Origin: Prevotella sp.
Lineage (GTDB): Bacteria > Bacteroidota > Bacteroidia > Bacteroidales > Bacteroidaceae
Reading direction: 5' to 3'
Assembly: GCA_017430675.1 (NCBI GenBank)
Contig: JAFRMM010000056.1
Coordinates: 1-30,920, forward strand
DNA: 30,920 bases
Shown here: positions 15,748 through 22,185 of the stretch, piece by piece
Position numbering within the stretch: the stretch's first letter is position 1
Layout of the letters: each line of letters opens with the position of its first letter
Translations under genes and position numbers: made by a program
Notes under the pieces: model-generated
Told to the model about the DNA's origin: nothing
Databases searched by the model: none
The model's input: only the letters and a program-made list of their open reading frames with translations

Positions 15748-15842
15748 GACGATCACGGGGACAGGTCGCTTGATTCCGTGACGATCACGGGGACAGGTCG
15801 CTTGATTCCGTTCAGGATCAAGGACCTGTCCCCGTGATCGTC
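15748..15842. repeat. REP-like element: 32-bp tandem pair plus inverted 20-bp copy
   Basis: A 32-bp unit beginning GACGATCACGGGGACAGGTC is present at 15748-15779 and again, identically, at 15780-15811. Its first 20 bases reappear inverted at 15823-15842 (GACCTGTCCCCGTGATCGTC). The minus-strand gene from 16214 ends inside the first unit, so its tail is encoded by this repeat. Confidence 0.7.
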
Positions 15843-16214
15843 CGCAATATGGACATCCGACGGCTTGAACGAGAAACTCCTCACGGTGCTGGGGTTGTCT
15901 CTCTTGCCCGCCCAGAGGCTCCCGCAGTCGTGTGCTGGCCCCTTGTGCACATGCCCCGCCTTTATCTGCCCATTCTCCTCCCATGCCACCATCAGGCAGC
16001 CTGTGAACCTGGAACTGATGGCATCGCGCATCCTTGCGTCCAGCACGGCATAATTGATGTTGTTGGGATAGTAGGGTATGTACGTATAGCAATACGTCAT
16101 GCTCCGGCCTATGTCAACGCTCTCGATTTTTTCTATATCATCTCCTCTGGCCTCTTGGTCTGGAATGATGGCAGGCATTGGCTGACCTATCTTAATTGAA
16201 TCTATTATAGCCAT
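15753..16214 (-). CDS. Small protein of unknown function with a CNF-like Cys/His arrangement
   Basis: A 153-residue cytosolic-looking protein with no signal peptide. I recognise no family by overall sequence. Residues ~71-90 (TGCLMVAWEENGQIKAGHVH) form a predicted beta hairpin with Cys73 at its start and His88/His90 at its end. The Cys73-His88 spacing of 15 equals that between the catalytic Cys and His of CNF-type deamidase toxins, where the Cys lies in an S-G-C motif. That is a resemblance, not an identification. Residues ~125-153 are encoded by the REP-like repeat, so the native C-terminus was probably replaced. It follows the fimbrillin-like gene by 42 bases on the same strand, possibly co-transcribed. 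It could instead be a decaying gene. Confidence 0.55.
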   Translation of the reverse strand: MAIIDSIKIGQPMPAIIPDQEARGDDIEKIESVDIGRSMTYCYTYIPYYPNNINYAVLDARMRDAISSRFTGCLMVAWEENGQIKAGHVHKGPAHDCGSLWAGKRDNPSTVRSFSFKPSDVHIADDHGDRSLILNGIKRPVPVIVTESSDLSP

Positions 16215-16256
16215 AATACTTTTGGTTTTATTTGTTAGACATTTATTGTTTGCTGA

Positions 16257-17588
16257 TTAGTTCACAATGGCACGGACGGCGCACCAGGCAGTCTTAGTGG
16301 CTCTACTCATATATTCAGAATCATCATTATCATAGAAATCTAAATACCAAACTTGGCTAGTGTCACCCTCATCCTCTGTGGAAGACCAATACTGGCCGAT
16401 ATATTTGGGGGCAGCCGACCACATAGGCAGGAACAGGAAGCCCGAATTGGGATGAACCACCTTGCCTATCTGTCCGTGGATTGCTACCGTTGTCCATGAG
16501 CAATTGTTGATGATAGTCTCGCACTGCGTCTTAGTTGGCAGTGTGTTAGCGTTGGCGGTGTTGTAGTCGGTTCTCGAGCCCACGTCCTCAGGTCTCGTGC
16601 TGCCGAAATTGCAGGTTTGCCACGTGCCGAAGTCGCTGAAAGCCTCCGAGTAGCCGCTGCCTACGATGCTACCTATCTTCACGGTGATGCCACTGCCCAC
16701 GGGAACCCACTTGCCTTTGTTGGGCAAGCCGTATTTGAGCGCATACACGTTGCTGGCGGCGGGCAGTTTGACGGCGCTGTGGCTGGCCAGCGTCTTGCCC
16801 GTGACGAAGTAGTCGTGGCGCGTGCCGTCGCTGGCTTTCCTCTTTGCGAAGTAGTAGTTCGAGCCGTAGCTCCACGTGGTGAGCTTGCCGCTGAACAGGT
16901 AGCCGCCGCTGTAGCTGTAGCCGGGCATGTCGTCGGCAGCGGTTTTGTCGCTGGTCTCGGTGACGGTGCCGTCGGCAGTGATGCTGGCGATGCCCGTGGG
17001 TATGACAGCGTCGCAGCCCAGCGTGTAGCCCTCATCCGTGGCGGCGGCATCCTCGACGAAGAACTGCACGTAGTTGTCGGGTATCGTCATCGAGAAGGCT
17101 CCGCTCACCTCATTGTCGGCGACGTTGTAGGCGAGCGTCGCCGTGGCGTAGTAGGCGTAGTAGGTGGTGCTGAAGGTGAAGCTGGTGCCGCTGGCCGACA
17201 CCGTGGCGTCGCTGCCGAAGGGCAGGAACACAGCCCGCATCGTACCTGTGTCGCCGTTCTTCAGGCCCAGGGCTCCGGCGGTCTGGGTGGTGCCGTCGTA
17301 TTCGGCCGAGCTCCACGCCGTGCCGTCGTAGGTCATCTTCAGGTGCTTCGGTGCTTTGGCTCCGGTGAAGAACACGAAGATGGCGTCGCCCGCCTCCCAC
17401 GTCTGCTTCACGGCGCGGGTCTGCGCCGCAGCGTCGTCGGGGTGCGAGGCCGTCAGGTTGAACTTGATGGTCTGCGGGGCCTCCGTCGTCGGGGCCTCAG
17501 GGTTCTGGGTCACGTCGTTGTCGTCTTTGCTGCAAGCGGTGAGCGCCAAGAGGGCGCAGAGCAGTAGTGATAGTCTTGTCTTCATCAT
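16257..17588 (-). CDS. Fimbrillin-like lipoprotein with FISUMP/DUF1566-type C-terminal domain
   Basis: A 443-residue exported lipoprotein. A Met-Met-Lys start is followed by a hydrophobic segment and a lipobox ending in LLALTAC-Ser-Lys, as in FimA/Mfa-type fimbrillins. The N-terminal ~230 residues are Thr/Ala/Ser-rich and beta-like, including QTRAVKQTWEAGDAIFVFF, typical of fimbrillin-family proteins. The last ~100 residues (QYWSSTEDEGDTSQVWYLDFY up to CAVRAIVN) look like the FISUMP/DUF1566 C-type-lectin-like module. The start is set at 17588 because AAGGAGG lies just upstream at optimal distance; an ATG at 17612 overlaps the preceding small gene. Likely a surface adhesin or minor pilus component. 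Confidence 0.8.
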   Translation of the reverse strand: MMKTRLSLLLCALLALTACSKDDNDVTQNPEAPTTEAPQTIKFNLTASHPDDAAAQTRAVKQTWEAGDAIFVFFTGAKAPKHLKMTYDGTAWSSAEYDGTTQTAGALGLKNGDTGTMRAVFLPFGSDATVSASGTSFTFSTTYYAYYATATLAYNVADNEVSGAFSMTIPDNYVQFFVEDAAATDEGYTLGCDAVIPTGIASITADGTVTETSDKTAADDMPGYSYSGGYLFSGKLTTWSYGSNYYFAKRKASDGTRHDYFVTGKTLASHSAVKLPAASNVYALKYGLPNKGKWVPVGSGITVKIGSIVGSGYSEAFSDFGTWQTCNFGSTRPEDVGSRTDYNTANANTLPTKTQCETIINNCSWTTVAIHGQIGKVVHPNSGFLFLPMWSAAPKYIGQYWSSTEDEGDTSQVWYLDFYDNDDSEYMSRATKTAWCAVRAIVN

Positions 17589-17593
17589 GCTGT

Positions 17594-17601
17594 CCTCCTT
17601 T
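17594..17601 (-). promoter_or_regulatory. Shine-Dalgarno-like site deciding the lipoprotein start
   Basis: The minus strand reads AAAGGAGG about 5-6 bases before the ATG-ATG at 17588. Canonical SD sites are rare in Bacteroidetes and this is the only clear one in the window; it favours the internal start over ATG 17612. Confidence 0.6.
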
Positions 17602-17605
17602 CTTG

Positions 17606-17752
17606 TTACCATTCATCTTCGTCGTTAAACGGATTATAACTCGGATTTCCATTCGAACGCGTCGGGCTTCCGGCGAGAATCTTCGTGCGGTTGTGCAGCT
17701 CCACGACCCGCATCCGGGGCCGCTCGTACTTTCGTTTCTGTTCTGTCTTCAT
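17606..17752 (-). CDS. 48-residue peptide upstream of the fimbrillin-like gene
   Basis: ATG at 17752 to TAA at 17606 gives a 48-residue basic-then-acidic peptide. It starts MKTEQKRKYERPRMRVVEL, has ILAGSP in the middle and ends with an Asn/Asp/Glu-rich stretch finishing in EDEW. Small proteins that begin with a Lys-rich K-Y-E-[RK]-P...VVEL segment and end in an acidic or Trp tail are common next to fimbrillin and lipoprotein genes in Bacteroidales; their function is not established. The stop lies 17 bases before the lipoprotein start, so the two are probably co-transcribed. The good codon bias and the spacing to the SD site argue that it is real despite its size. Confidence 0.6.
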   Translation of the reverse strand: MKTEQKRKYERPRMRVVELHNRTKILAGSPTRSNGNPSYNPFNDEDEW

Positions 17753-17916
17753 ACGCTTATCGGTTTTGATGGTTGTTGTTCAGTGGAAAGAATGGTTCTC
17801 TTGCGAGAGGGGTCGAAAAAACACATCGGCTTCCCTTGCCAGTTTGCACGGAAAGCCGTATATTTACGCGCGTCTGCGCGGATATTAACAATGTATTGTA
17901 CGCCAGTAGCGCTAAT

Positions 17917-17934
17917 TGTGTGTGTGTGTGTGTG
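17917..17934. repeat. Dinucleotide microsatellite (TG)9 / (CA)9
   Basis: Nine TG units on the plus strand (CA on the minus strand) lie ~165 bases upstream of the 48-residue peptide gene. Long dinucleotide runs are prone to slippage. No Bacteroidetes-type promoter is obvious on either side. Confidence 0.9.
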
Positions 17935-17961
17935 TTTATAGGAATATCTGACACTGCCAAA

Positions 17962-18009
17962 TATTCCGCGTTAAATAATCCTATCGTCTCACACATTTTC
18001 TGCATCGCG
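17962..18009. repeat. 48-bp direct repeat, copy 1
   Basis: Begins TATTCCGCGTTAAATAATCC and ends GCATCGCG. It matches 18509-18556 in the same orientation with one mismatch, 547 bases apart. It lies 3 bases beyond the stop codon of the toxin remnant. Read on the minus strand the unit gives AMQKMCETIGLFNAE in frame, without a stop in this copy. Confidence 0.9.
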
Positions 18010-18012
18010 AAT

Positions 18013-18096
18013 CTATTTGTCGTTATAGTGTTCCTCGGCTTGAACCACAAGCACCGTGATGCGGTCGTCGTAGATGTCGTAGATGATGCGTGTCAT
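18013..18096 (-). pseudogene. Truncated RelE/YoeB-like toxin remnant
   Basis: A 27-residue frame starting MTRIIYDIYDDRITVLVVQA and ending EEHYNDK. This resembles the last two strands of RelE/YoeB-type toxins (arginine, then a hydrophobic I-Y-x-[IV], then V-L-V-V, then H-Y-x-D-K). Full toxins are ~85-95 residues, so the catalytic N-terminal two thirds are missing. The ATG overlaps the restored antitoxin stop as ATGA, the classic toxin-antitoxin layout, suggesting an internal deletion that kept only the end of the toxin. It should be non-toxic. Confidence 0.65.
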
Positions 18097-18355
18097 AGGC
18101 TGTCGAAGTAGCGTTGCATCTCCTCGGGGGGGTGCTGCACTTGATGGTTTCGCCCTTGGCCAGTTCGCGGCGTGCCTTGTTGATGGAGCGGCGCATGGCG
18201 GACGTGATGGTCTTGTCGTCGCTGATAGTGGCCACGCGCACCGACGCAATGCCTCGTATCAGTTTCAGTGCCCGCTTGATGTCGGCCACGAGCGCATTGT
18301 CCTCCAGCGTGATAATCATCTGGGCCGGGTTGGGGATGGATGTCGTTGTTGCCAT
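18093..18355 (-). pseudogene. Frameshifted type II antitoxin
   Basis: From ATG 18355 the frame encodes MATTTSIPNPAQMIITLEDN, then a helical region with ALKLIRGIASVRV and NKARRELAKGETIKC, resembling antitoxins that accompany RelE-like toxins in Bacteroidales. At a run of seven C on the minus strand (18126-18132) the frame moves off. With two fewer or one more C the sequence continues as EEMQRYFDSL and stops at TGA 18093-18095, overlapping the toxin ATG. As sequenced, the frame instead runs to 18023 with a His/Arg-rich nonsense tail. A promoter lies at 18382-18389. The frameshift is real decay, slippage variation or an error in the homopolymer. Confidence 0.7.
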
Positions 18356-18381
18356 AATCGTTTTGCTTTTAATTCTGTGTG

Positions 18382-18389
18382 CAAAGATA
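18382..18389 (-). promoter_or_regulatory. -7 element for the antitoxin gene
   Basis: The minus strand reads TATCTTTG followed by C, 26 bases before ATG 18355. It rules out the longer reading from 18424, whose start would lie upstream of the promoter. Confidence 0.65.
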
Positions 18390-18450
18390 CGAAACTTTTT
18401 GGAATATTGCTCGCTTTCTCCCATCTTTTTTTTAATATATTAAGGAGAAA

Positions 18451-18486
18451 GCGGGCGAGGATGTTTCATTTGTCATCTTCGCCCGC
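18451..18486 (-). terminator. Strong hairpin between the cob operon remnant and the TA module
   Basis: GCGGGCGAGGATG (18451-18463) pairs with CATCTTCGCCCGC (18474-18486), 13 bp with one G-T pair and a 10-base loop, followed on the minus strand by TTTCTCCTTAATATATTA and an A-run. It can end transcription of the cobalamin operon before the antitoxin promoter. Confidence 0.7.
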
Positions 18487-18508
18487 CTAAACCATAGCCG
18501 TCGGCAAT

Positions 18509-18556
18509 TATTCCGCGTTAAATAATCCTATCGTCTCACACACTTTCTGCATCGCG
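18509..18556. repeat. 48-bp direct repeat, copy 2
   Basis: The second copy of the unit at 17962-18009 with one T/C difference. On the minus strand it reads DAMQKVCETIGLFNAE followed by TAA, so this copy looks like the 3' end of a small coding sequence. It lies 9 bases past the stop of the broken cobC frame. Confidence 0.9.
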
Positions 18557-18565
18557 TCGGGGGAA

Positions 18566-18826
18566 TTACTTGTCTCTTGGGGTAAACAACTCCGGCACGT
18601 GTTTCGAAAAGTCCTGATAGTAGGCGAGAATCATGTCGTGCAGGGGGTGGTCATGGCGCAGGAGGATGCCGGCATAGTACTTCGTATTCTTGAAGGTGAC
18701 GCTGTCGCTGAAAAGCGTCATCTCATGGTTGCGGGCGTAGTCGTAGAACCAGAGGTGGTAGAGCCGGTTGCGGGCAGATGGAGGAAATCGCCGTACCATG
18801 CCTGGAGGGCGGCGTCGCACATCGAC
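18566..18826 (-). pseudogene. Unrecognised gene fragment fused to the cobC remnant
   Basis: After the cobC portion the same frame continues to a stop at 18566. The first ~20 codons after the junction read as an Arg/Pro-rich stretch in the cobC frame, but another frame there gives MCDAALQAWYGDFLHLP. From about 18780 the original frame gives NRLYHLWFYDYARNHEMTLF, SDSVTFKNTKYYAGILLRHD and HPLHDMILAYYQDFSKHVPE, which look like real protein. It therefore appears to be the C-terminal part of some other gene with a frameshift near 18780, joined to cobC. I do not recognise the family. Confidence 0.5.
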
Positions 18827-18928
18827 AGCCTCTTGCCCGAAAGTATCGGCCAGGGGAACGTCGGTCTGTCCGTAGCAAGTACCTGGAGGCATATTGACGC
18901 TGGTATGTCGGATAAGAAGAACTTTCAT
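18827..18928 (-). pseudogene. cobC: Truncated alpha-ribazole phosphatase gene (5' part only)
   Basis: ATG at 18928, one base after the cobS stop, starts MKVLLIRHTSVNMPPGTCYG and continues QTDVPLADTFGQEA. The RHT motif and G-x-C-Y-G-Q-[TS]-D-V-x-L are diagnostic for CobC, a histidine phosphatase that removes phosphate from alpha-ribazole-5'-phosphate or adenosylcobalamin-5'-phosphate. Only ~34 of ~175-200 residues remain; the second catalytic His and the rest of the fold are absent. The longer start at 18955 would overlap cobS. The break coincides with the accessory patch to its left. Confidence 0.8.
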
Positions 18929-18929
18929 T

Positions 18930-19721
18930 TCAGGCAAGGCAATAGGACACGACAAGATAGGCAGTCAGTTCTGTCAGCAGGAAAAGGGCACCGCAACAAT
19001 CCCCTGTATAGCCTCGCAACCGTCGCCAGATGAAGAGGTAGAGGAAATACATTGTCAGACAGGGCAGGAAGATCAGCATGCTCCACTCGACACGCCCTTG
19101 CATCCACCAGAGATAGAGTCCGACAGGCAGCAACCCCTGAATGGAGAGGCCGATGCCTGCAATGGGTGAGAACTTGCGATAGACTGTCTTGTTCTTGGCG
19201 GTCTCGGCAGTGCGGGCATACGGCATCATTTGTATCACCTGTGCGCTCACCATCTTAGCGTATGGGTCAACGGCAAGGATGGTGAGAGCGGCATCCATGG
19301 GCTGTAGGGAATGAAGGGCGAAGAACAGTAACGCCAGATAGACGATGAGCGCCAGTACTCCGTATGTCCCGATATGAGAGTCCTTCATGATGTCGAGGAT
19401 CCGCTGACGGTCCCGTCCACCACCTCCAAACCCATCGAAGAAGTCGGCCAAACCGTCTTCGTGTAGGGCTCCAGTCAATAACAACCGACAGCCGACGGCC
19501 AACACAACGGCCATCCCGTAGGGGAACACCATCGATGCGCCATAGAGCACCCCTGCCATCACCCCTGCCGTAACCCAGCCGGCAAGCGGCCAGAATTCGA
19601 CGACAGCCGTATAGGCGCTCTGGGGCGGTTGATATACCCGCCAGAAAGGCAGACGGGTGAAGAATATGAGTGCCGCCCAGAGACGGTCGTACCATTTAGA
19701 AGTATTTAGTGATATTTCCAT
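18930..19721 (-). CDS. cobS: Adenosylcobinamide-GDP ribazoletransferase (cobalamin synthase)
   Basis: A 263-residue inner-membrane enzyme joining adenosylcobinamide-GDP to alpha-ribazole (or its phosphate), the last assembly step of the cobalamin nucleotide loop. The family signature is clear: GALHEDGLADFFDGFGGG (near 86-103), an Asp-rich metal site, followed by RILDIMKDSHIGTYGV. Several hydrophobic helices fill the rest. The start at 19721 overlaps cobT by 26 bases and there is no other Met near the N-terminus. The stop is one base from the cobC remnant, so the genes were one transcription and translation unit. Confidence 0.95.
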   Translation of the reverse strand: MEISLNTSKWYDRLWAALIFFTRLPFWRVYQPPQSAYTAVVEFWPLAGWVTAGVMAGVLYGASMVFPYGMAVVLAVGCRLLLTGALHEDGLADFFDGFGGGGRDRQRILDIMKDSHIGTYGVLALIVYLALLFFALHSLQPMDAALTILAVDPYAKMVSAQVIQMMPYARTAETAKNKTVYRKFSPIAGIGLSIQGLLPVGLYLWWMQGRVEWSMLIFLPCLTMYFLYLFIWRRLRGYTGDCCGALFLLTELTAYLVVSYCLA

Positions 19722-20766
19722 TGTCGAAGTTATTCATTTCGTTGATCATACATACGGCGGAGCCGAGTATGGGGAAGGCACAGAGAGCGCCGGTGCCCTC
19801 GCCTAGTCTCAATCCCAGGGAGAGCAGTGGCTTGGCACCCATCGCGTCAAGCATCCGGCGATGGCCGCTCTCGTCGCCACAATGGCCGAAGACCATATAG
19901 CGCTGGACCTCTGGATACAGTTTAGTGGCAGCGAGGGCGCACGCCGTCATGATGAAGCCGTCAATTAATATAACAAGATGCTGCTCGGCAGCACGCAGCA
20001 TCGCCCCGATGGCTGTCACCATCTCAAAGCCCCCGAAGTAGCGGAGAATCAAGGGGACAGGATACATGATCGTGGTCTCTGACCCCATTGGGAACCTGTC
20101 CCTATAGTTCTCTACCGCCTGACGGAGCACTTCGCGCTTATGGCGGACGCCCACGGTGTTGAGGCCCGCACCAGCACCGATACACTCGTCAAGGGGGATG
20201 TCGCAGAAGAGGCTCATCCAGATGCTTGACGGCGACGTGTTGCCGATGCCCATCTCACCGATGCAGAGCACGCGGCAGCCATCACTGACACAGTCATCCA
20301 CCAACGAGGCTCCTATTCCTATTGCCTTGTCGAACTCTTCTTCCGTCATCGCCGGCTCATGAAGGAAATTGCGAGTACCTCGTGCTATCTTGCGATGGAT
20401 GATACCTGGCACGTCTGACAAGTCGTGATCCACACCGACATCGACAATGCGTAATTTGAAACCGTGCTGGCGGCAGAACATATTCACACCCCCACCGCCA
20501 CGGGTGAAGTTGATCATCTGCTGCCATGTCACCTCACGGGGTGATACACTGACGCCCTCACGCTCGATGCCGTGATCCCCACCCAGGAGCAGGTGACAGG
20601 GCGAGGCCAAAGAGGGTGTGAGTGTCTGCTGAATCAGGCACACTTGCATTGCCAGTTCCTCCAACACGCCCAATGACCCCTTGGGCTTGTTCAGGTTGTC
20701 TATCTTGTCCTGGATGGCAGACCGCATCGCCTCGTCAGGTCTTTCAATCTGAAATGCTCTCATCAC
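19696..20766 (-). CDS. cobT: Nicotinate-nucleotide:dimethylbenzimidazole phosphoribosyltransferase
   Basis: A 356-residue cytosolic enzyme making alpha-ribazole-5'-phosphate from nicotinate mononucleotide and a lower-ligand base. NKPKGSLG (26-33), GGDHGIE, the glycine-rich GEMGIGNTSPSS and the catalytic Glu323 in GLRLGEGTGA are all present, and the length matches the family. It overlaps cobU by 23 bases and cobS by 26. Whether the base activated is dimethylbenzimidazole or adenine, giving cobalamin or pseudocobalamin, cannot be read from the sequence. Confidence 0.96.
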   Translation of the reverse strand: MMRAFQIERPDEAMRSAIQDKIDNLNKPKGSLGVLEELAMQVCLIQQTLTPSLASPCHLLLGGDHGIEREGVSVSPREVTWQQMINFTRGGGGVNMFCRQHGFKLRIVDVGVDHDLSDVPGIIHRKIARGTRNFLHEPAMTEEEFDKAIGIGASLVDDCVSDGCRVLCIGEMGIGNTSPSSIWMSLFCDIPLDECIGAGAGLNTVGVRHKREVLRQAVENYRDRFPMGSETTIMYPVPLILRYFGGFEMVTAIGAMLRAAEQHLVILIDGFIMTACALAATKLYPEVQRYMVFGHCGDESGHRRMLDAMGAKPLLSLGLRLGEGTGALCAFPILGSAVCMINEMNNFDNGNITKYF

Positions 20767-21271
20767 TTTTCACTTTAACACTTATCCCACTTACCATCAG
20801 TATCACCTCATCCGCCTTGCTTGCCACATATTGGTTCATCCAGCCTTGCAGGTCAGTGAACTTCCGCTGGACAGCATTATCGCTCACTCCGCCCATGCCG
20901 ATCTCGTTGGTCACGAAGATATAGGTGGCATCATGGGCGGTAAACTTGTCGAACTCGGCTTTGAGGGCCTCGAGGGCAGCATCCACTTCCTGCAGTTCGA
21001 AGAAAAAGTTGGTACACCAAAGCGTGATACAGTCGATGACGGCTACACGTCCCGTCAGGTCATGTCGGCTCAGTTCCTTCTCTTCTTCAATGTTCGTCCA
21101 CTCAGGGCCACGGCGCTCCTGGTGTTTCCTGACCCGTTCACGGAACTCCTCATCCCACACGTGAGCCGTGGCCACATAGACGGGAGTCTTGCTCAGCGAC
21201 AAGGCCAGTTCCTCCGCATACCGGCTCTTGCCAGAGCGGGCACCGCCCGTTATCAGTATCACTTTTCTCAT
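20744..21271 (-). CDS. cobU: Adenosylcobinamide kinase / adenosylcobinamide-phosphate guanylyltransferase
   Basis: A 175-residue bifunctional enzyme that phosphorylates adenosylcobinamide and then adds GMP. The P-loop GGARSGKS is at 8-15, VATAHVWDEEFRERVRKHQE contains the family's catalytic His, EWTNIEEE follows, and VIDCITLWCTNFF is the expected second strand. The start overlaps the cbiB stop as ATGA. Length and motif order are normal. Confidence 0.95.
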   Translation of the reverse strand: MRKVILITGGARSGKSRYAEELALSLSKTPVYVATAHVWDEEFRERVRKHQERRGPEWTNIEEEKELSRHDLTGRVAVIDCITLWCTNFFFELQEVDAALEALKAEFDKFTAHDATYIFVTNEIGMGGVSDNAVQRKFTDLQGWMNQYVASKADEVILMVSGISVKVKSDESISD

Positions 21272-22185
21272 AGGCAGTAAATGACAATTATGATGACGAT
21301 GGCGAGTACTTCTGCCGTACGGTTGATGCGCACCGCCTTCTGCATGTCGGCAGTGGTCAACTCACGGGCATTCTCACCAATGTATGGTTTGTCGAATAAT
21401 TCTCCGAAATAATAGTGAGGCCCCCCAAAACGGCAGTTGAGGATGCCAGCCAATGCAGCCTCCGGGTAGCCGCTGTTGGGCGAAGCATGACGGCAACCAT
21501 TTCGCCATACGAAGCCAACGAGTTGTGGTTTGCCAGCAGCAATCACCATCAGCAGGGCCGTCAGACGGGCAGGGATATAATTCGCTAGATCATCGATACG
21601 GGCAGCCACACAGCCGAAGTCCTTGTAACGCTCCGTACGATAGCCGATCATCGAGTCGAGCGTGTTCACCATCTTATAGGCCACCATCGCCGGCACTCCC
21701 CCTATCGCCAACCAGAACAGCGGAGCAATCACTCCGTCGCTCAGATTCTCTGCCAAGGTTTCCAGGGCTGCCGTGCGAATCTCCTGGGCAGAGAGTCCTG
21801 AGGTGTCGCGCCCTACGATACGGGCGACTTGTCGCCGTCCTTCTTCTAATGAACGGTCCACGGCACGGAATACCTCACGGACCTCACGGATCAGTGTCGT
21901 ACCAGCGAGACAACAGAAGATAAGGATGCTATCACACAAAACAAACAGTGAATAGTGGACATGGAACAGTAGGCTGCGCAAGAAGTAGATGATGACAAAG
22001 ACAAGGGCTATAAGGAAGATACTCATCACTGCCCCCTTCAGTTTCCGATGGCCTCCCTTATTTAGCCGTTTCTCCCCAAAGGCAATCATCTTGCCAAAGC
22101 CCACGACGGGATGCGGCAACCACGCAGGATCGCCCAGCAAGAGGTCGAGCAACCAACCGATGAAGAGTGAAAGGGCTTTAGTCAT
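21268..22185 (-). CDS. cbiB: Adenosylcobinamide-phosphate synthase
   Basis: A 305-residue polytopic membrane protein that attaches aminopropanol (or its phosphate) to adenosylcobyric acid. The N-terminal LLGDPAWLPHPVVGFGKMI matches the family's GDP-x-x-x-PHPV signature. LSDGVIAPLFWLAIGGVPA and YKMVNTLDSMIGYRTERYKD are further hallmarks, and the helices are typical. It overlaps cobQ by 8 bases and cobU by 4, so it is part of the tightly coupled operon. The alternative name is cobD, depending on nomenclature. Confidence 0.95.
   Translation of the reverse strand: MTKALSLFIGWLLDLLLGDPAWLPHPVVGFGKMIAFGEKRLNKGGHRKLKGAVMSIFLIALVFVIIYFLRSLLFHVHYSLFVLCDSILIFCCLAGTTLIREVREVFRAVDRSLEEGRRQVARIVGRDTSGLSAQEIRTAALETLAENLSDGVIAPLFWLAIGGVPAMVAYKMVNTLDSMIGYRTERYKDFGCVAARIDDLANYIPARLTALLMVIAAGKPQLVGFVWRNGCRHASPNSGYPEAALAGILNCRFGGPHYYFGELFDKPYIGENARELTTADMQKAVRINRTAEVLAIVIIIVIYCL

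Noticed and set aside
15327..15842. CRISPR array
   Set aside because: The repeats are inverted or directly tandem without regular unique spacers, and no cas gene is present.
15688..16092. A 134-codon minus-strand frame overlapping the Cys/His protein gene
   Set aside because: It is a shifted frame of the 16214 gene that runs into repeat DNA and ends in the spurious REP-type peptide.
17757..18050. A 97-codon minus-strand frame through the (CA)9 tract
   Set aside because: It reads across the direct repeat and the microsatellite (His-Thr repeats) and has no coherent protein character beyond the repeat segment.
18356..18424. Longer start for the antitoxin gene
   Set aside because: It would begin upstream of the -7 promoter box at 18382-18389.
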